In this document: positions 1 through 11,032 of the stretch, in pieces
How the letters are laid out: each line of letters begins with the position of its first letter
Numbering within the stretch: position 1 is the first letter of the stretch
Assembly (NCBI GenBank): GCA_950295325.1
Contig: OX485804.1
Location: 17,482,001-17,546,000 of the forward strand
DNA length: 64,000 bases
Direction: 5' to 3'
Origin: Polytrichum commune
Taxonomy: Eukaryota; Streptophyta; Polytrichopsida; Polytrichales; Polytrichaceae
Program-made: the position numbers and the translations under genes
The notes under the pieces: generated by a model
Database searches by the model: none
Seen by the model: the letters and a program-made list of their open reading frames with translations, nothing else
What the model was told of the DNA's origin: nothing

Positions 1-494
1 CGTTACGTGGAACCACGTATGATTCTCCTTCAATTCTGAGATTTCTTCTTTATGGAGATCGATCACTCAGGATGTGTATTGTGAACTTCTCAACAAGCAG
101 TTGTAAATTATCATGGTGGGTTTTTTTAAAAAAAAATCTTAACCTCTTTCTTTGAACAGAGATTGTCATGTAGCTGCTTCAGAATGTTATGAGTTCTCAC
201 TATAATCTTAAGCCAAAGTAGGAAGCCTCTCTATGATGGTATTAAGTAGTACCTAACCCACATCACTCATTGACGATACATTGGTCATGGTATTTAACAT
301 GGTTGGGATTCCAAATATTGGTGTGGGACCTGGGTTTAGTAAACACAAGCATGTGCATGCATGTTCAACTGGACCTTGAAACTAGTGTAGCTTGGGAGGG
401 ATCAGAGGAGTGCAAAAAAAGCTCATCGTACAAGGAAAGGGTACATACATATATATATACCTAACCTTATTCTAACTACCGTAGGTGGAACAAC

Positions 495-730
495 CAATGT
501 CCGGGGAGAATTTTTGGGCACAATCGGTCGTGATCCTAGTTGTTTCCAAGTCCAACCGGTTACATGAAATTGATAGCTTCCGCTTTTCTTCATTAATTTG
601 AGGTATACATCACAGATCGATCCCTCTTGAATGATCGGAAATTCTCCTTAAAGTCTTTGAACTTCAATTGGTTGTTTCTCAAACTCAATTGCTTCATCTA
701 TAACTAGCAGCCGGTTCTCGCCCTCCATTG
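495..730 (+). mobile_element. hAT-type MITE, copy 1
   Basis: The element begins CAATGTCCGGGGAGAA and ends TTCTCGCCCTCCATTG. It is flanked by the near-identical 8 bp sequences GGAACAAC (487-494) and GAAACAAC (731-738). An 8 bp duplication with CA...TG ends is typical of hAT elements. There is no coding capacity. Related copies lie at 1679, 17696 (reverse), 29307 (reverse) and 54581, and the right-hand part also appears in the minisatellite at 44.4-44.8 kb. Assignment to hAT is an inference from the duplication length. Confidence 0.72.
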
Positions 731-852
731 GAAACAACCAGAAACCAAGCCCCCATTCAACCAGGTGAAAATGTTAGGAACCACTTATAGTACAGAAATT
801 CCTTTGAAAATCTGGTTTGAACCTGGATTTAGCATGAGGAATCTGAATTAGT

Positions 853-1057
853 CTACACCATTTATGGTATTCAGTGTCACTTAGTATCTGAGATCGCTTA
901 AAGCTATATTATATATCTTCAAGGCCAAACTGGTCATTTGACATTGTTGAACATTAACATCTTTACTTGGTGAAACCTTACATGATCGGTAGAAAGTCAT
1001 AACATTGCGAAACTCCAAATAGGTATGTGGCCCTGAATACCATAAACAATCTAGTGG
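853..1057. mobile_element. Diverged CACTAAA-end MITE
   Basis: The left end carries TTTATGGTATTCAGTGTCAC and the right end is its approximate inverted copy (GAATACCATAAACAATCTAG). The interior shares a stretch like TTTGACATTGTTGAACATT with copies near 15.5 kb and 27.9 kb. This is an old, non-coding member of the family whose better copies are at 10815 and 15405. Confidence 0.5.
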
Positions 1058-1678
1058 GATTTTGATTACGTCGTGATGAATCGTCCACAAACTTGTAGGG
1101 GGTTTAATTTCATAACGCCTACCGAGGGGGTAATAATAAATACATGCCCCCCACAAGTTGGTTGATAATTCATACCAAATTAAGCTCTCTAGAGTAATTT
1201 AGAAATTTTTCTCTAAAATAGCAATCCCAGGTCTCCACAACATAATCAACATTTTCACCCTCCCCTTCGGTAGCTGTTGTGAGCATTCACCCCCTCTAGA
1301 AGACAAGTTTTATCAAGTCTCCCTCAACATACATGAGCGTCAATAATCCAAACCCACTACGTGTCATAGATTGGTATCTTACATGCGTGTGTAGCTTTCA
1401 TTGAGTGAGTAATGTACGATATTCGAATGAGGTAAGATAACATGATTCGGTTACATGTTTTAATTTTAGCCTATGTTTAAATGATGTGTGGTGAGGTGTG
1501 GATCTAAGACTGAACACCAAAAAGACATGAATTTAAAAGAGATTAGATTACATGCTCGAATTATGCTATCTATGTAGGTTCAATAGTCAATATTATTTGG
1601 GAGGGGGGGGAGGGAGAGCTGGGAGGCTATTTGATCATCTAAGAAGAGAATCACCACTTTATTCATTTAAGCTATGAG
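1058..1678. other. Unassigned AT-rich DNA
   Basis: I see no supported gene here. Around 1245-1310 a CCCTCC...CACCCCCTCTAG stretch is loosely related in inverted orientation to DNA at 15660-15710, which suggests an older dispersed repeat around both CACTAAA-end MITEs. Confidence 0.3.
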
Positions 1679-1900
1679 CAGTGTCTAGGGGGATTTTTGG
1701 GCATAATTGGTCAAAATACTAGTGTTAAGTCCTACTGGTGACATGTTGTGATCTGGCGGTATTTCTTCGATAAATTGAAGTATATTCCACAGATTCGTCT
1801 AAATGATCAGTTATTTTCCTGAAGTTTTTTACCTCAACTGCTTATCTCTCAAACTCAACCAGTTCATCTGTAACTAGCAGCCAGTTCTCCCCATTCATTG
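1679..1900 (+). mobile_element. hAT-type MITE, copy 2
   Basis: It begins CAGTGTCTAGGGGGATTTTT and ends CAGTTCTCCCCATTCATTG. Flanking octamers GCTATGAG (1671-1678) and GGGATGAG (1901-1908) differ at two positions and fit an aged 8 bp target duplication. The interior aligns with copy 1 and copy 3 throughout, including the CTCAAACTCAACCAGTTCAT block. It is non-coding. Confidence 0.68.
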
Positions 1901-1908
1901 GGGATGAG

Positions 1909-3490
1909 AAAATGGCTACAGCCCCCGATTTGGATTTGCTAATCATCTCATCTAATCATGCATTCCATATCCTAGGAGAAAAGGTTGAGTTAAATCTGTA
2001 GGTTTAAGAAACTTTTACCTCAGTCCATAGGTTGAGAGGAGATATCTCATTTCAGTATGTGCACATTGGAGAGACCAATAGATAGAATACTCCACAAGTT
2101 TTTCTTGTTCTCCATTTTCTGTTGATCAAGTTTACTCCTTGAAATGTGTACTGCGCTAGCAAGACTATGATAAAATAACAACCAAAATCTGACCTCCCAT
2201 AGTTGCCCCCCCCCCCCCCCTTTTTCTGTTGACTATTCAGTGAAGAGTAGTTCATATAAAATTAAAGATGTAGTCCAATCTCATAGTCTTTATAGTTATG
2301 GTGCATGTTCTTAGATTCGCAACTACCCACACACCAATTAGATATAGGTGCCCGATTAAGAATAGCAACCAATTAACAAGTTACCTCATAACTTGCACTT
2401 TTGATCGAATACAAACCGCATGTATCTGGACTTTCGTGACAAAGTCCAGAACGTCATCAAATGAATAGGTCAAGGTTAGAAAGAAACTTGCGATTGTGTC
2501 AAGAAAACAACTCACCTACAGCTGTTGCACACGCAGCACTAGGTACTGTGGTTTTCCACAGGCGCTCAGCTAATACCTATACTTTCCATAAGGTAGACAT
2601 GTCTTATTCAAACACCAATCTTATTCAAACCAAAACCCCTACCCACTTTTGGGTGTACATGGTTTGATATTCTCCTAATATGAACACCTCTGATATCATC
2701 CCAATGATCACTAAAACAGCTCATTGGTCGGAAGAGCAAAAAAGTCAATGCAAAACAATTGCTCAACGCTAGCCACTTTGTGCACACCCACATCACCACT
2801 TAAGCAGCTCACATATCTGCTCTTTAGAAATTCGTCACAAATTGATATTTCTTCACCTTGATCTCATTCTTGTGACATTGGATTCAGAAAACTTTAACTT
2901 TTTTCTCATTTATTGCACATCAGAAGAGGCCAAACATCCCCAAAGTAACTGTACGTGGTAAGCTTGTCTGTTAAGTCAAGTTGCTTAAATAGGAGCGCAC
3001 ATAAAAATGATAAACTCAAAAACACCCTATTCTCAGCAGGCCTACAAGTTAGGAAGGTAGGATGCAAGCAAGACTGCAGTAAAAAATGAGCAAACTCTTA
3101 CTGGCTGTTTCTGTCCGCTGAAGCAGTTGTTTTCCTGATACAAATAATTTATCTTTCACTTCCAAAGTGCCAATTGCAGTCCACTAACCCACTGGATATG
3201 TACATCTTGGTGACCCTCAAAATTCAACATGAGGTTTTTTGAACAAGGAAGAGAAAACTAGAATACTAGCTGCAACTTTAATGTTTCTAAATCTCCAAGA
3301 AAACAGAACACAATATACCTATCCATGTGAAATCACTTGCAGCAATTACTACCAGAGTTCATGCTACCTCCAGAACCTCCAAGTCGCCAACAGTACATCC
3401 AGTCAAAAGGTACATGCAGTTCAGAACGTGATCAGAAAATGCAACCAGTTCGTAGAAAGCAGAGAGCAAGAAAAAGGTTTGCAAAGTATA
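1909..3490. other. Unassigned DNA with a poly-C run
   Basis: No homology is recognised and no convincing exon is seen. The stretch holds a 15-base C run at 2206-2220. The open frames here are short and show no family motif, so I do not call them. Confidence 0.3.
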
Positions 3491-3494
3491 AGCT

Positions 3495-4140
3495 ATCCTG
3501 ATCTAAACATGCTACACACAGCTCGGCTTTTGGGAGTAAGAAAGTGATCGCTGTCATTTGGTACAACATCTGCCACAGTGGTACCTTGGGAATTTCAAAT
3601 TGCAGAACCACTTACACATTGTTTGAAAAATGGTTTGTGCAATACCTGATATTACTTACAAGTGCCTCTGATGTAAGAGTGTGCGAGTGATGATGAAGAT
3701 GTGCAGCCCCACTCCCTTGCAATTAAAACATAAACCAAACTATTACCAGAGTCGCATACAGCTCTTTAAAGGGAGTCCACTCCACACCACAAAACAGAGA
3801 TTGAGAAAAAGAAGGCTCACAAAGTATTGAAAAGTAGAAACCGTCATGATTCTCAACATGCTACACAATCTCAGCTTCTTGAAGTAACAAAGTGATCAAT
3901 ATCAGTTGTTTCAAGAGCTACCATAGTGGTAAACCTCAAAGATTATTCAACTAGGAGAACCACTAGTGATTTGTGTGATACTTGACTTTCACTTACAAGT
4001 TTGCTTCTGATGCAAGAGGGTGCGAGTGATGATGTAAAGGTTCACTCCAACTCCTTTTCAATCAACACATACAGCAATGCTCTTACCAATCACAGCCTAC
4101 AGGTCTATGAAGGATAAACAAATCAAATCCACACCACACC
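3495..4140. repeat. Diverged tandem duplication, about 350 bp unit
   Basis: Two adjacent segments align in the same orientation with an offset of roughly 350 bp. Landmarks repeated in order are ACATGCTACACA (near 3507 and 3857), AAAGTGATC, CTTACAAGT, GTGCGAGTGATGATG, ATTACCAG/CTTACCAA and TCCACACCAC. The copies differ at many sites and by small indels, so this is an old duplication. No reading frame is conserved across the two units, which argues against coding function. Confidence 0.6.
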
Positions 4141-4974
4141 ACGCCACAAAAGTTACAGAAAATCAACAAAGTGGCTCAAGGTATCATTGATTGACTCTGC
4201 TGTTCATAAGAAAGTGCCCAGCGAAATTACAAAATAGCTGGGTCTGACTACTGAGTACACCCCACAGCTTCAATAGCTGTGGACGACCTGTTTTTCTCGC
4301 TAGATACCTGTCTGTCTTAGCAAGAGTAGTTTGGTTTCAGTATTTTACATATGATATACGTGGACGGTGTTCTAGATGAGACATACTTACAAAAGACAAG
4401 CATCAGCGCTTGTTTACATCATCATCCCGCCCATAACTGCACTCTATAAATCTTTACCAACACTTCAGCAGCTTCATCTACTCCGCTGAGTGTTTGAGAT
4501 GTAAGAGGAGAAGAGGCAAAATTTGGTTTCTCCAAATTTGAAGGACCTGCAAAATTTATATCATCGATTGTATAAGCACACCATAGCACGAACTTTGATG
4601 AGTAGTGGGTGCCTTGTAGAGAGGAGCAAACTGTCAAGTTTCCTCACAGATTTCTACACAGTTCTGTTAGACAGAATTGTGATGAGGAATGACTGCTCCA
4701 GGAAGCAATTTCGAGGCTCGGCTTACACACCTGTGAGGAATCCAGCAATCAATCAAGTTGGGCAGGCAGACTCCGCTTCTTTCTTTTCTTTCTATCTATA
4801 AAGCTTTGAGCTGCACACCATCATCCTCCGAGAATCCATCACAGGTCTTATGTCTCTCGCTTGAATGTTGTCGTTGTTGATGATGAAAATGAGAGTATGA
4901 CTATGACTGAGTATTCTACTCCCGTGTCGATGAGGTTTAATAAAGTTGCCTATTGTCATGTGGGTTAAGCCAAG
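4141..4974. other. Downstream flank of the DUF1442 gene
   Basis: This lies 3' of the minus-strand gene. Overlapping open frames of 70-92 codons exist on both strands at 4422-4801, but neither has a recognisable motif and they overlap each other. I treat the stretch as non-coding or 3' untranslated DNA. Confidence 0.3.
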
Positions 4975-6059
4975 CTAGCATTGAAGGAAATCCTGGGAAG
5001 ACATGTTATCGATGTCCATAGCCCAACTCACTTTCTTCGCAGATCTTCTTCCTCTCGAAGTTTTGTTCTCCTCTTCAGCCCGAGACAAGCGAGTGACTTC
5101 GATACCTTTACCTATGGGTAAAGTGATGGATCTTGCTCCGGGCCTGTTTTTGATGATTTTCGAGTAGGCAGCCGTGGCTTTCCTATCATACAGATTGTCA
5201 GCCACCACAACCGCTCTGTTTGGATTGAACCGCAAAATTTCGAACAGCTCCACATACTGGTCCCGTCTGCAATCGATGAGTGCGAAATCCACATCCGAGT
5301 ACTGTGGCAGGATGTCTTCCGCATCCCCAATGATAAACTCCACCACTCTCGACAACCCCAACTCCTTCATGGCCACCATGGCGTCCAGGAGCGCTTCCGA
5401 CTTGGACAGGATGCAGATCAAGCGGCCGCCGGTCTGCCGCGCGGCTACGGCCAGTGCAATGGTTGAAGGGCTGGCACACGAACTCACTTCCACAATCAGC
5501 TCCGCCCCAATGCCTGCCGCTAACGCCGCTATGAATTCCGTGCTGTGTGGTCCTGTGCCTGCTGAAGTGTAGTTCCGATCGTTCCCCAATTTACACTGCA
5601 CCACCATCATAACCCCATCATCAGACTCAAAAAACGCCCTCAGAATTCATCATACGAAACGAAACGAGGTGAAGAAGAAACCATCCAAAGTAGCTAGGTA
5701 TGTAAGTAGGTAGTTCGGTAGAATCAATTTTGGTTGGAAACCAAAATGCGAATATTCACTCCAACAAAAATATTTTGCGATCCGGAACTTCTAATTCTTC
5801 TTCTCCTCCTCCTCCTCCTCCTTGATGCGTGCATGGATGACTAGGAGATTTTTGTGCATCCAACTTCCTCGTTATGCCCGACAAATGGACAAGACAAAGA
5901 ATGCATGCATGCCCAGTGCAACACATGAAAACGAGACTATGGATTTCAAATTTTCTTTACCGACATTGGATCGTTGGAACTTGCGGGGAGGAGGTTGATG
6001 CTTACCAACTTGATCGTTTCCATGTACGCATTTGCTGCACTTTCTGGAGACCATCCCAT
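4975..6059 (-). CDS. DUF1442 family protein (methyltransferase-like), two exons
   Basis: This is a plant-specific DUF1442 protein of the S-adenosylmethionine-dependent methyltransferase superfamily. The reaction and substrate are unknown. The model joins exon 1 (6059-6006, 18 codons) to exon 2 (5595-4975, stop TAG at 4977-4975), giving 224 residues, about the usual family length. Exon 1 encodes MGWSPESAANAYMETIKL, matching the conserved WSPE..A..AY..T.K start of the family. It ends at a GTAAG donor, and exon 2 begins after a TGCAG acceptor with CKLGNDRNYTS, in frame. Residues 38-54 (EFIAALAAG...ELIVE) form the first strand-helix of the Rossmann-like core. Residues 105-109 (FIIGD) and 120-126 (VDFALID) are later core strands. 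A basic stretch (KTSRGRRSAKK, 196-206) precedes the C-terminus. An internal ATG at 5610 would drop the WSPE motif, so I prefer the exon 1 start. The polypyrimidine tract at the acceptor is weak, so cDNA support would help. Confidence 0.9.
5596..6005 (-). other. Intron of the DUF1442 gene
   Basis: The 410 bp intron starts with GTAAG on the minus strand (6005-6001) and ends with GGTGGTGCAG (to 5596). It is a phase 0 intron joining TTG (Leu18) to TGT (Cys19). It contains a (CCT)n-like tract near 5800-5820. The sequence just upstream of the acceptor is purine-rich, which is unusual for a plant 3' splice site. Confidence 0.8.
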
Positions 6060-6547
6060 GCTGCTGTTGGGCCCAATCGTTCGTCTTCTTCTTCTTGCGC
6101 TCCTGCGGTCACCTCTCTTGACAATCGACGCTCCGGACTTAACCCCTGCCTCCCTCCCTTCCTTCCTAAATCGAGAAAACCACGAAAGAAGAAGCACCCA
6201 AAGAGGACCCAAATCTCGCTAGGTCGGTAAACATAAACAGAAAATGCGCATGTGAAGAAGGATGTTCTTAATTCCTTCCTTCTCCTCTCTCCTTCCTTCC
6301 TTCCTCGTCCCAAAACTCGAGTAAGCCCACACGAAACAGAATCACGTATACCACATACACACCCTTACAAACTGGTTCCAATTCCTCACCGCGACTCGTA
6401 ATTCATCACAAGCAAACACTCCCCGAAACCTTGTGAAACTTCGTCCCCAAGTCACTCTGCCCCTGCCGTGCTCTCCAAGACACACATACACGTACACCAC
6501 TCCGAGACAAAAACCCAACCTCTTTCTTTCAACTGAGTGACAGCAAG

Positions 6548-6593
<46 letters not shown>

Positions 6594-6660
6594 CTGTGAT
6601 CACACACTGGAGAGGGAGGGCAGACAAGTTGGCAGGAGGATGAATCTTGTGCGCTCACTC
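6060..6660 (-). promoter_or_regulatory. Probable 5' untranslated leader of the DUF1442 gene
   Basis: This stretch lies between the start codon and the TATA box on the minus strand. It is rich in GA/AG on the sense strand and includes the (GA)20 tract and a GGAAGGAAGG block (6263-6305). Several upstream open frames could exist, so translation may be affected. The extent is inferred from the TATA position only. Confidence 0.45.
6551..6590. repeat. (CT)20 / (GA)20 microsatellite
   Basis: A pure 40 bp dinucleotide run. On the DUF1442 sense strand it reads GA, and GA tracts near plant transcription starts can bind BBR/BPC proteins (family knowledge). Position inside the probable leader makes a regulatory role possible but unproven. 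Confidence 0.9.
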
Positions 6661-6687
6661 ACTGACAAGGAGTGAATTAGCGGCGAG

Positions 6688-6694
6688 CTTTATA
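6688..6694 (-). promoter_or_regulatory. Candidate TATA box for the DUF1442 gene
   Basis: The minus strand reads GGTATAAAGCTC here, a good TATA match. It would place transcription start near 6655-6665, about 600 bp upstream of the start codon. The call rests on motif and position only. Confidence 0.45.
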
Positions 6695-7110
6695 CCACTC
6701 CTAAATTCGGGAATTGAAGGAAAAGGTTGGCAGGCATCACCATCATCATCGTCGTCGTCGTAAGTGAGTAGGAGGCTAGGGTTGGCTTGGCTTGGCTTGG
6801 CTTGGGTACCGAAAGTGAATGGGATCGAGGCTCGGAAGGGAAGATGGGGGTGAAAGTTTGGAAGGACCGTCGCCGTCGTTGATGAGTCTTGTGTCTTTCG
6901 TTTCTTCTGGGAGTTGTTTTGTTCTTTGTTCCTGCGCCAGTATCGGCACACATAGCCAGGCCATTGTGGGGACGGAGCTCGTGCTCTAGCTTGCCACGTA
7001 GACGCTCCTCTGCCTCTTCTAGAATCTTCTTCGCCTCGCCTCGCCCTGCCCCTCCTGCCCAAAGGGCAGCGGCAGGCTGCCCGTCTCCCACCCTCTTCAG
7101 GGTCTCTCTG
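6695..7110 (-). other. GC-rich island upstream of the DUF1442 gene, possibly coding
   Basis: The stretch is clearly richer in G and C than its surroundings and stays open in more than one minus-strand frame. One frame contains EAKKILEEAEERLRGKLEHE, a charged helix-like segment, in about 133 codons (7091-6690). I recognise no family. It overlaps the candidate TATA box, so it may be upstream promoter DNA that happens to lack stops, or a 5' exon of another transcript. Confidence 0.3.
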
Positions 7111-8339
7111 TGTTGCTGTGTCCTTCAGTTGTTGATGAATATTTCAAGAATCTCATTTTTTTAAATTTTTTTGGGGGGGCTGGGGAATCAACATTTCTTC
7201 TTCATGGCCTCCTCTTGCCCCTGCCCAAGTTGTCCAAATCCCACTTTGTGTGTATGTGTGTGCGTCCCCCCCCCCAAAAAAAATGGTTGGAAGAGTGTTG
7301 CATTATTTTTGCATTGGGCAGTTGCATGTCGGGTAGAAAATCTGACTCAGGTGTTGAATTTTTGGGAAATATCAAAACAAATGAAAATCGCCCTATTCCC
7401 CTTAACCTTGTTGCCTCCTATTGTCCATACATGAGTTGCCCGTGTCGACATTGGTTGTGTGTGTATGTGTGTCCACATGGTAATTGTTGCATTTCCAATC
7501 ACTCAAGAAAAGAAAAAAGAAAAGAAAATCACTAAAAGATCCCATTTAAGTCATGATTCAACATGAAATTTCAACATGTGAATACTATAAATCAATCACC
7601 CTTTTAAAATTCCTCAAAACTTCGATTGGTTTTTTGAGAGTCTAGAGTTGAACACGTGTGTTTAGTTGAGTTTTCAAATTCTACTAAAGATTTTAGGGTT
7701 ACAAATATATTGTTGGTAAACAAGGTACTACACACAACCATTGACATTCTTCTTTTTAGCATCTTATACAAATAGTATATAGTAGGGCCTACCATTTGAA
7801 ACTAACACTAAAGGAGATGATCCTAAGGTGGACATGCCTAATTTGGGTGCTTGTTTTATTGGAGACCTATAATATTCGTGAAAACAACACATTCACATAT
7901 GACCTTTTTTTTCAAGGCTGACTCAATTTCTAGTCTTGCGGAGTGCACGTCAACTTTGGAAAATTTTGTAATTTGGAACTAATTTTGTATGAGCACCTAT
8001 AGTACAAGTTCATAAAGCAAGAAGTCCTTTTGTATCATGATTGTTATGTTTTGATTGCTATTGAGAGTGTTCGAAGTAATAATAAAGAACATAACATTCA
8101 TGATATAAAAAGACTTCTTCGCTTGTTATCACTTGCACATGCACTAACATTTTGTAAATACATCCGGATGTAGTTGGCAAAAGCTATCTTCAAAGACCAA
8201 TTCAAGCCGGCCTTTCTTGTATTTGAGAAAACAACATTTGTGACGTTTTTACATGCCACAGAATGTTTTCATGAATATCATGTTTTGAATATTTTGTGGT
8301 AATAATGTGTGCATCCAAGAACGAACACCAAAACTATAT
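7111..8339. other. AT-rich DNA without recognised genes
   Basis: I see scattered short homopolymer runs (for example C at 7266-7275) but no gene family motif and no clear terminal inverted repeats. Confidence 0.3.
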
Positions 8340-8700
8340 GTGTTTGAAAAAAAAACCAACTACAGGATCAGAACATGTTGACCATTCTAAACATTTGGGG
8401 GAACCTCACTGACCATTTAATGAGCATAAGAATCTTCACTTTGAATATGAATAAGATTTTCTACAAGTAGAATCCGGGTTTCCTTTCACATATCAGCTCC
8501 AATTGTTTTAAGGAAAGTGGCTACGACCTCACATAGGATTTGCTAATCATCTTGTAGCAATCATGTGTTTTATATCCTAAGTAAAGTAAAAGGTAACCAC
8601 TTAAGGCCCATCTACCTTATATGATGCGACTCACCAACATAGAACAACCGACTTGCAATGGGCAATGTCAATTGCAAAGAATGAGTCGGCATCATCGAAG
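8340..8700 (+). repeat. Dispersed repeat, copy 1
   Basis: This stretch aligns in pieces with 36960-37320. Shared blocks run in order: GACC.TTTAATGA, CACTTTGA, GATTTGCTAA.CATCTTGTA, TTTATA.CCTA, AAAGTAACCA and CCCATCTACCTTAT. A shorter related piece lies near 1928-1970. Superfamily is unknown. Confidence 0.5.
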
Positions 8701-8859
8701 TGATGTGATTGCCTTGTCACCAAACGACGACTACCATCTTTCGGGAGTGGGTTCTCATTTCTCAATCAAAACTTGAGATTAGCAAAAGCCAATCGAACGA
8801 GCATCTACATCATGACAAAGCCAAGCATTCTCGGCCACATGGATAAGTGCAAACTTGTG

Positions 8860-8985
8860 CAAAGGAGAAAATTGGCTTCTCGAAGAAGGTCGCCTTCTTA
8901 AATAAACAAATAGCCAATGTCGCGCAATTCGACGTGAATTTGAGCCCGTGGGCCCTATCTTGTTCAAGAATTCTTTTGGTGCAGG
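8860..8985 (+). repeat. Older repeat hosting the hAT-like insertion
   Basis: The left flank of the 8986-9542 element (ACGTGAATTTGAGCCC...GGGCCCTATCTTGTTCAAG) resembles DNA at 26430-26510. The match continues across the insertion into 9543-9580. The host DNA is therefore itself a repeat, and its other copy gives an unoccupied site. Confidence 0.55.
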
Positions 8986-9542
8986 CACGGGTAGGTCACT
9001 CTAAGGCATTTTTGTGCACCACGTGCGGCTGGGGGTTTTTTGTTTTGGGGTTATTTACCTTCAAGGGTTGAATTAAAGCCTCCCTATAATTACTTAAATT
9101 TCAAAAATGGCCCATTTGTTTGCACCCTTCCACTTATATTGTCCAAGTCACTGTAATTTTTTGTACTCTATATTCCTTTTAAGTAATAAAAGCTAATCTA
9201 CTTCCTAAGGCATTGACCAGTGTTAAGGGAACCCATGGAAACAAAGAAGGGTGCAAACAGTAATATCATTGCAAACAAAGTTATGAAGAAAACACATAGG
9301 AGACCATAGCAAACATACTAAACATACCTTCTAGGATCCTTATCTTCAGCCCTATATTAATTTTACAAAAAAATAATGGCCCACATTTTATGTTCATCTA
9401 ACTTACTTATAATGGGATTGTCTACATTTAATGGCCCCTTCATTATTTGGAATTCCTTTATAATTTTTATTTCAAATGATTTTAATCCTCTCTATATTAT
9501 GCCGCACGTCGTTTTTAAAATGCACTAAGTGACCTACCCGTG
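8986..9542. mobile_element. hAT-like non-autonomous element, 557 bp
   Basis: The ends are a perfect 15 bp inverted repeat, CACGGGTAGGTCACT at the left and its complement at the right. The inverted similarity continues inward (GCATTTT..., CACGTGCGG). Perfect 8 bp duplications GGTGCAGG flank it at 8978-8985 and 9543-9550. The 8 bp duplication suggests hAT. There is no coding capacity. A truncated inverted copy starts near 12152. Confidence 0.85.
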
Positions 9543-9550
9543 GGTGCAGG

Positions 9551-10034
9551 GTGGGGTTTATTGCTTACATTGTGGTGTGTGGGCTCTTGGCTTTCTACTT
9601 ACTTAACTAGTTTGTTTCCGTCAAGTAGAGAAAAAAATTCACATCGGAAATCAAACCCTCAACCACTCCATTCGGAAATGGGTACCTCTCCACTATCACC
9701 CGGTAGTTTAGAGTTGTCTCGGACCAGTCGCCCTCTTAACTCTACACAATTGTCTGATGTATTTCAAGCATCTAACTTAAGGTTATTGTGATTACACCTT
9801 CACCAACCCTTCATGCTCAAATAACTATCCACGTGTTTGTTCAAGTTTATTGCAAGTAGCATCTCTTCTCTTCTAGCCTCCACATTGATAATAATTTCAA
9901 TAAAGAAGAATATCATGTTGAGTTCTTATATAGCAATTAATGTAATACTTCCCTTTCAAAAAACTTGTGGTTGTTTTTATGATCAAAATAATAATCAATT
10001 TCTCACTCTCATCATACAAGTCCCAAAGCATATG
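9551..10034. other. AT-rich DNA without recognised genes
   Basis: The first 40 bases continue the host repeat described at 8860. The rest shows no supported feature. Confidence 0.3.
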
Positions 10035-10644
10035 AGACAGAGAGTTATTGCATATGAGCGTACCTCTCATCCATCCTACATCCACCCTATAGGTTTATGA
10101 GCTACTTGTCTCAAATAATGGCCTAGATTCATTGGGGACCTTCAAAGTGAATGTTGGTGTGCAATAACTAAAAATAGTGACATTCAGAAGTTGCATACTA
10201 CATTGATTATCCTAATTAGTATGGGAGGGCTAATAGTGAGTGTAGGAAATTAGTGAAGGTGATACTAAACTTCCTTACGCTATGAAATTAGTGCCACCAA
10301 AAGATCTAGGAAGCATTGTTCACCTCAACATTATTCACTAAAATTGCTATTCATAGCAACACTATTCATCTTGGCACTATTCACTTTGCATTTTATTTTT
10401 TTTATCACTCTACAAACATCTTAGAGCACGCACTAAATTTCTTACAATGAATGGTTTATGATAATGTATTCATGAATTTAGCATCAAAGATAAGAAGTTC
10501 AATCCTCATTAAGTTTGAGACTTGACAAAGTAGTGCTTATTTCAGGAATTAATACCCCACGCACTAATTGGGATAATCAATGTAGGTCACGACTTTGACG
10601 TTTGATGAATGAAAGGTACTCATATGCAATAATGCTCTCTCTCC
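10035..10644. mobile_element. GAGAGA-end MITE split by a nested element
   Basis: The left end GACAGAGAGTTATTGCATAT and the right end ATATGCAATAATGCTCTCTC are inverted copies. The same ends occur at 26539-26774 and about 60451-60690, where the whole element is only about 240 bp. The excess here is explained by the insertion at 10199-10587. Confidence 0.65.
10199..10587. mobile_element. Nested MITE with CTACATTGATTATCC ends
   Basis: The left end CTACATTGATTATCCTAATT is matched by the inverted right end AATTGGGATAATCAATGTAG. It interrupts the GAGAGA-end MITE, so it is younger than that element. The target duplication is unclear and no coding capacity is seen. Confidence 0.65.
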
Positions 10645-10814
10645 CAAAGTGCAAACTTACACCCCTCAAAAAAAAAAAAAAAAAACTAGAAGGACCTAGC
10701 ATGCAAAATCCACCATACATTTCCAATGCAATAGAATTGCAACTTATTTCTTGTGTTGTGGGGATGTGTGAAGTGGGACCTCAAATGCTTGCAAAATACC
10801 ATGGATGTAGCCAC

Positions 10815-11032
10815 TACACTAAACATGATATTTAGTGTCACGTAATGTTCGGAGCTGCACATTCCTACATTTGATAATATTAATGTATTTTTCTCACCAA
10901 GTAAAGATGCCAATGTTCTATAATGTCCAACCAACCAATTCGACCTTTCTAGTAAAATGAGATGTATAACAGACAGTTATAGCGTTGCATAATTCCAAAT
11001 AGTAAGTGACACTAAATACCGTATGTAGTGTA
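10815..11032. mobile_element. CACTAAA-end MITE, copy A
   Basis: The left end TACACTAAACATGATATTTA and the right end (ACTAAATACCGTATGTAGTGTA) are imperfect inverted repeats bounded by TA. Near the right end lies GCATAATTCCAAATAGTAAG, found in the same relation in copies at 15405 and 27823. It is non-coding. Confidence 0.7.

Noticed and set aside
5174-5572. Long open frames opposite and overlapping exon 2 of the DUF1442 gene
   Set aside because: They are antisense or frame-shifted shadows of the conserved exon.
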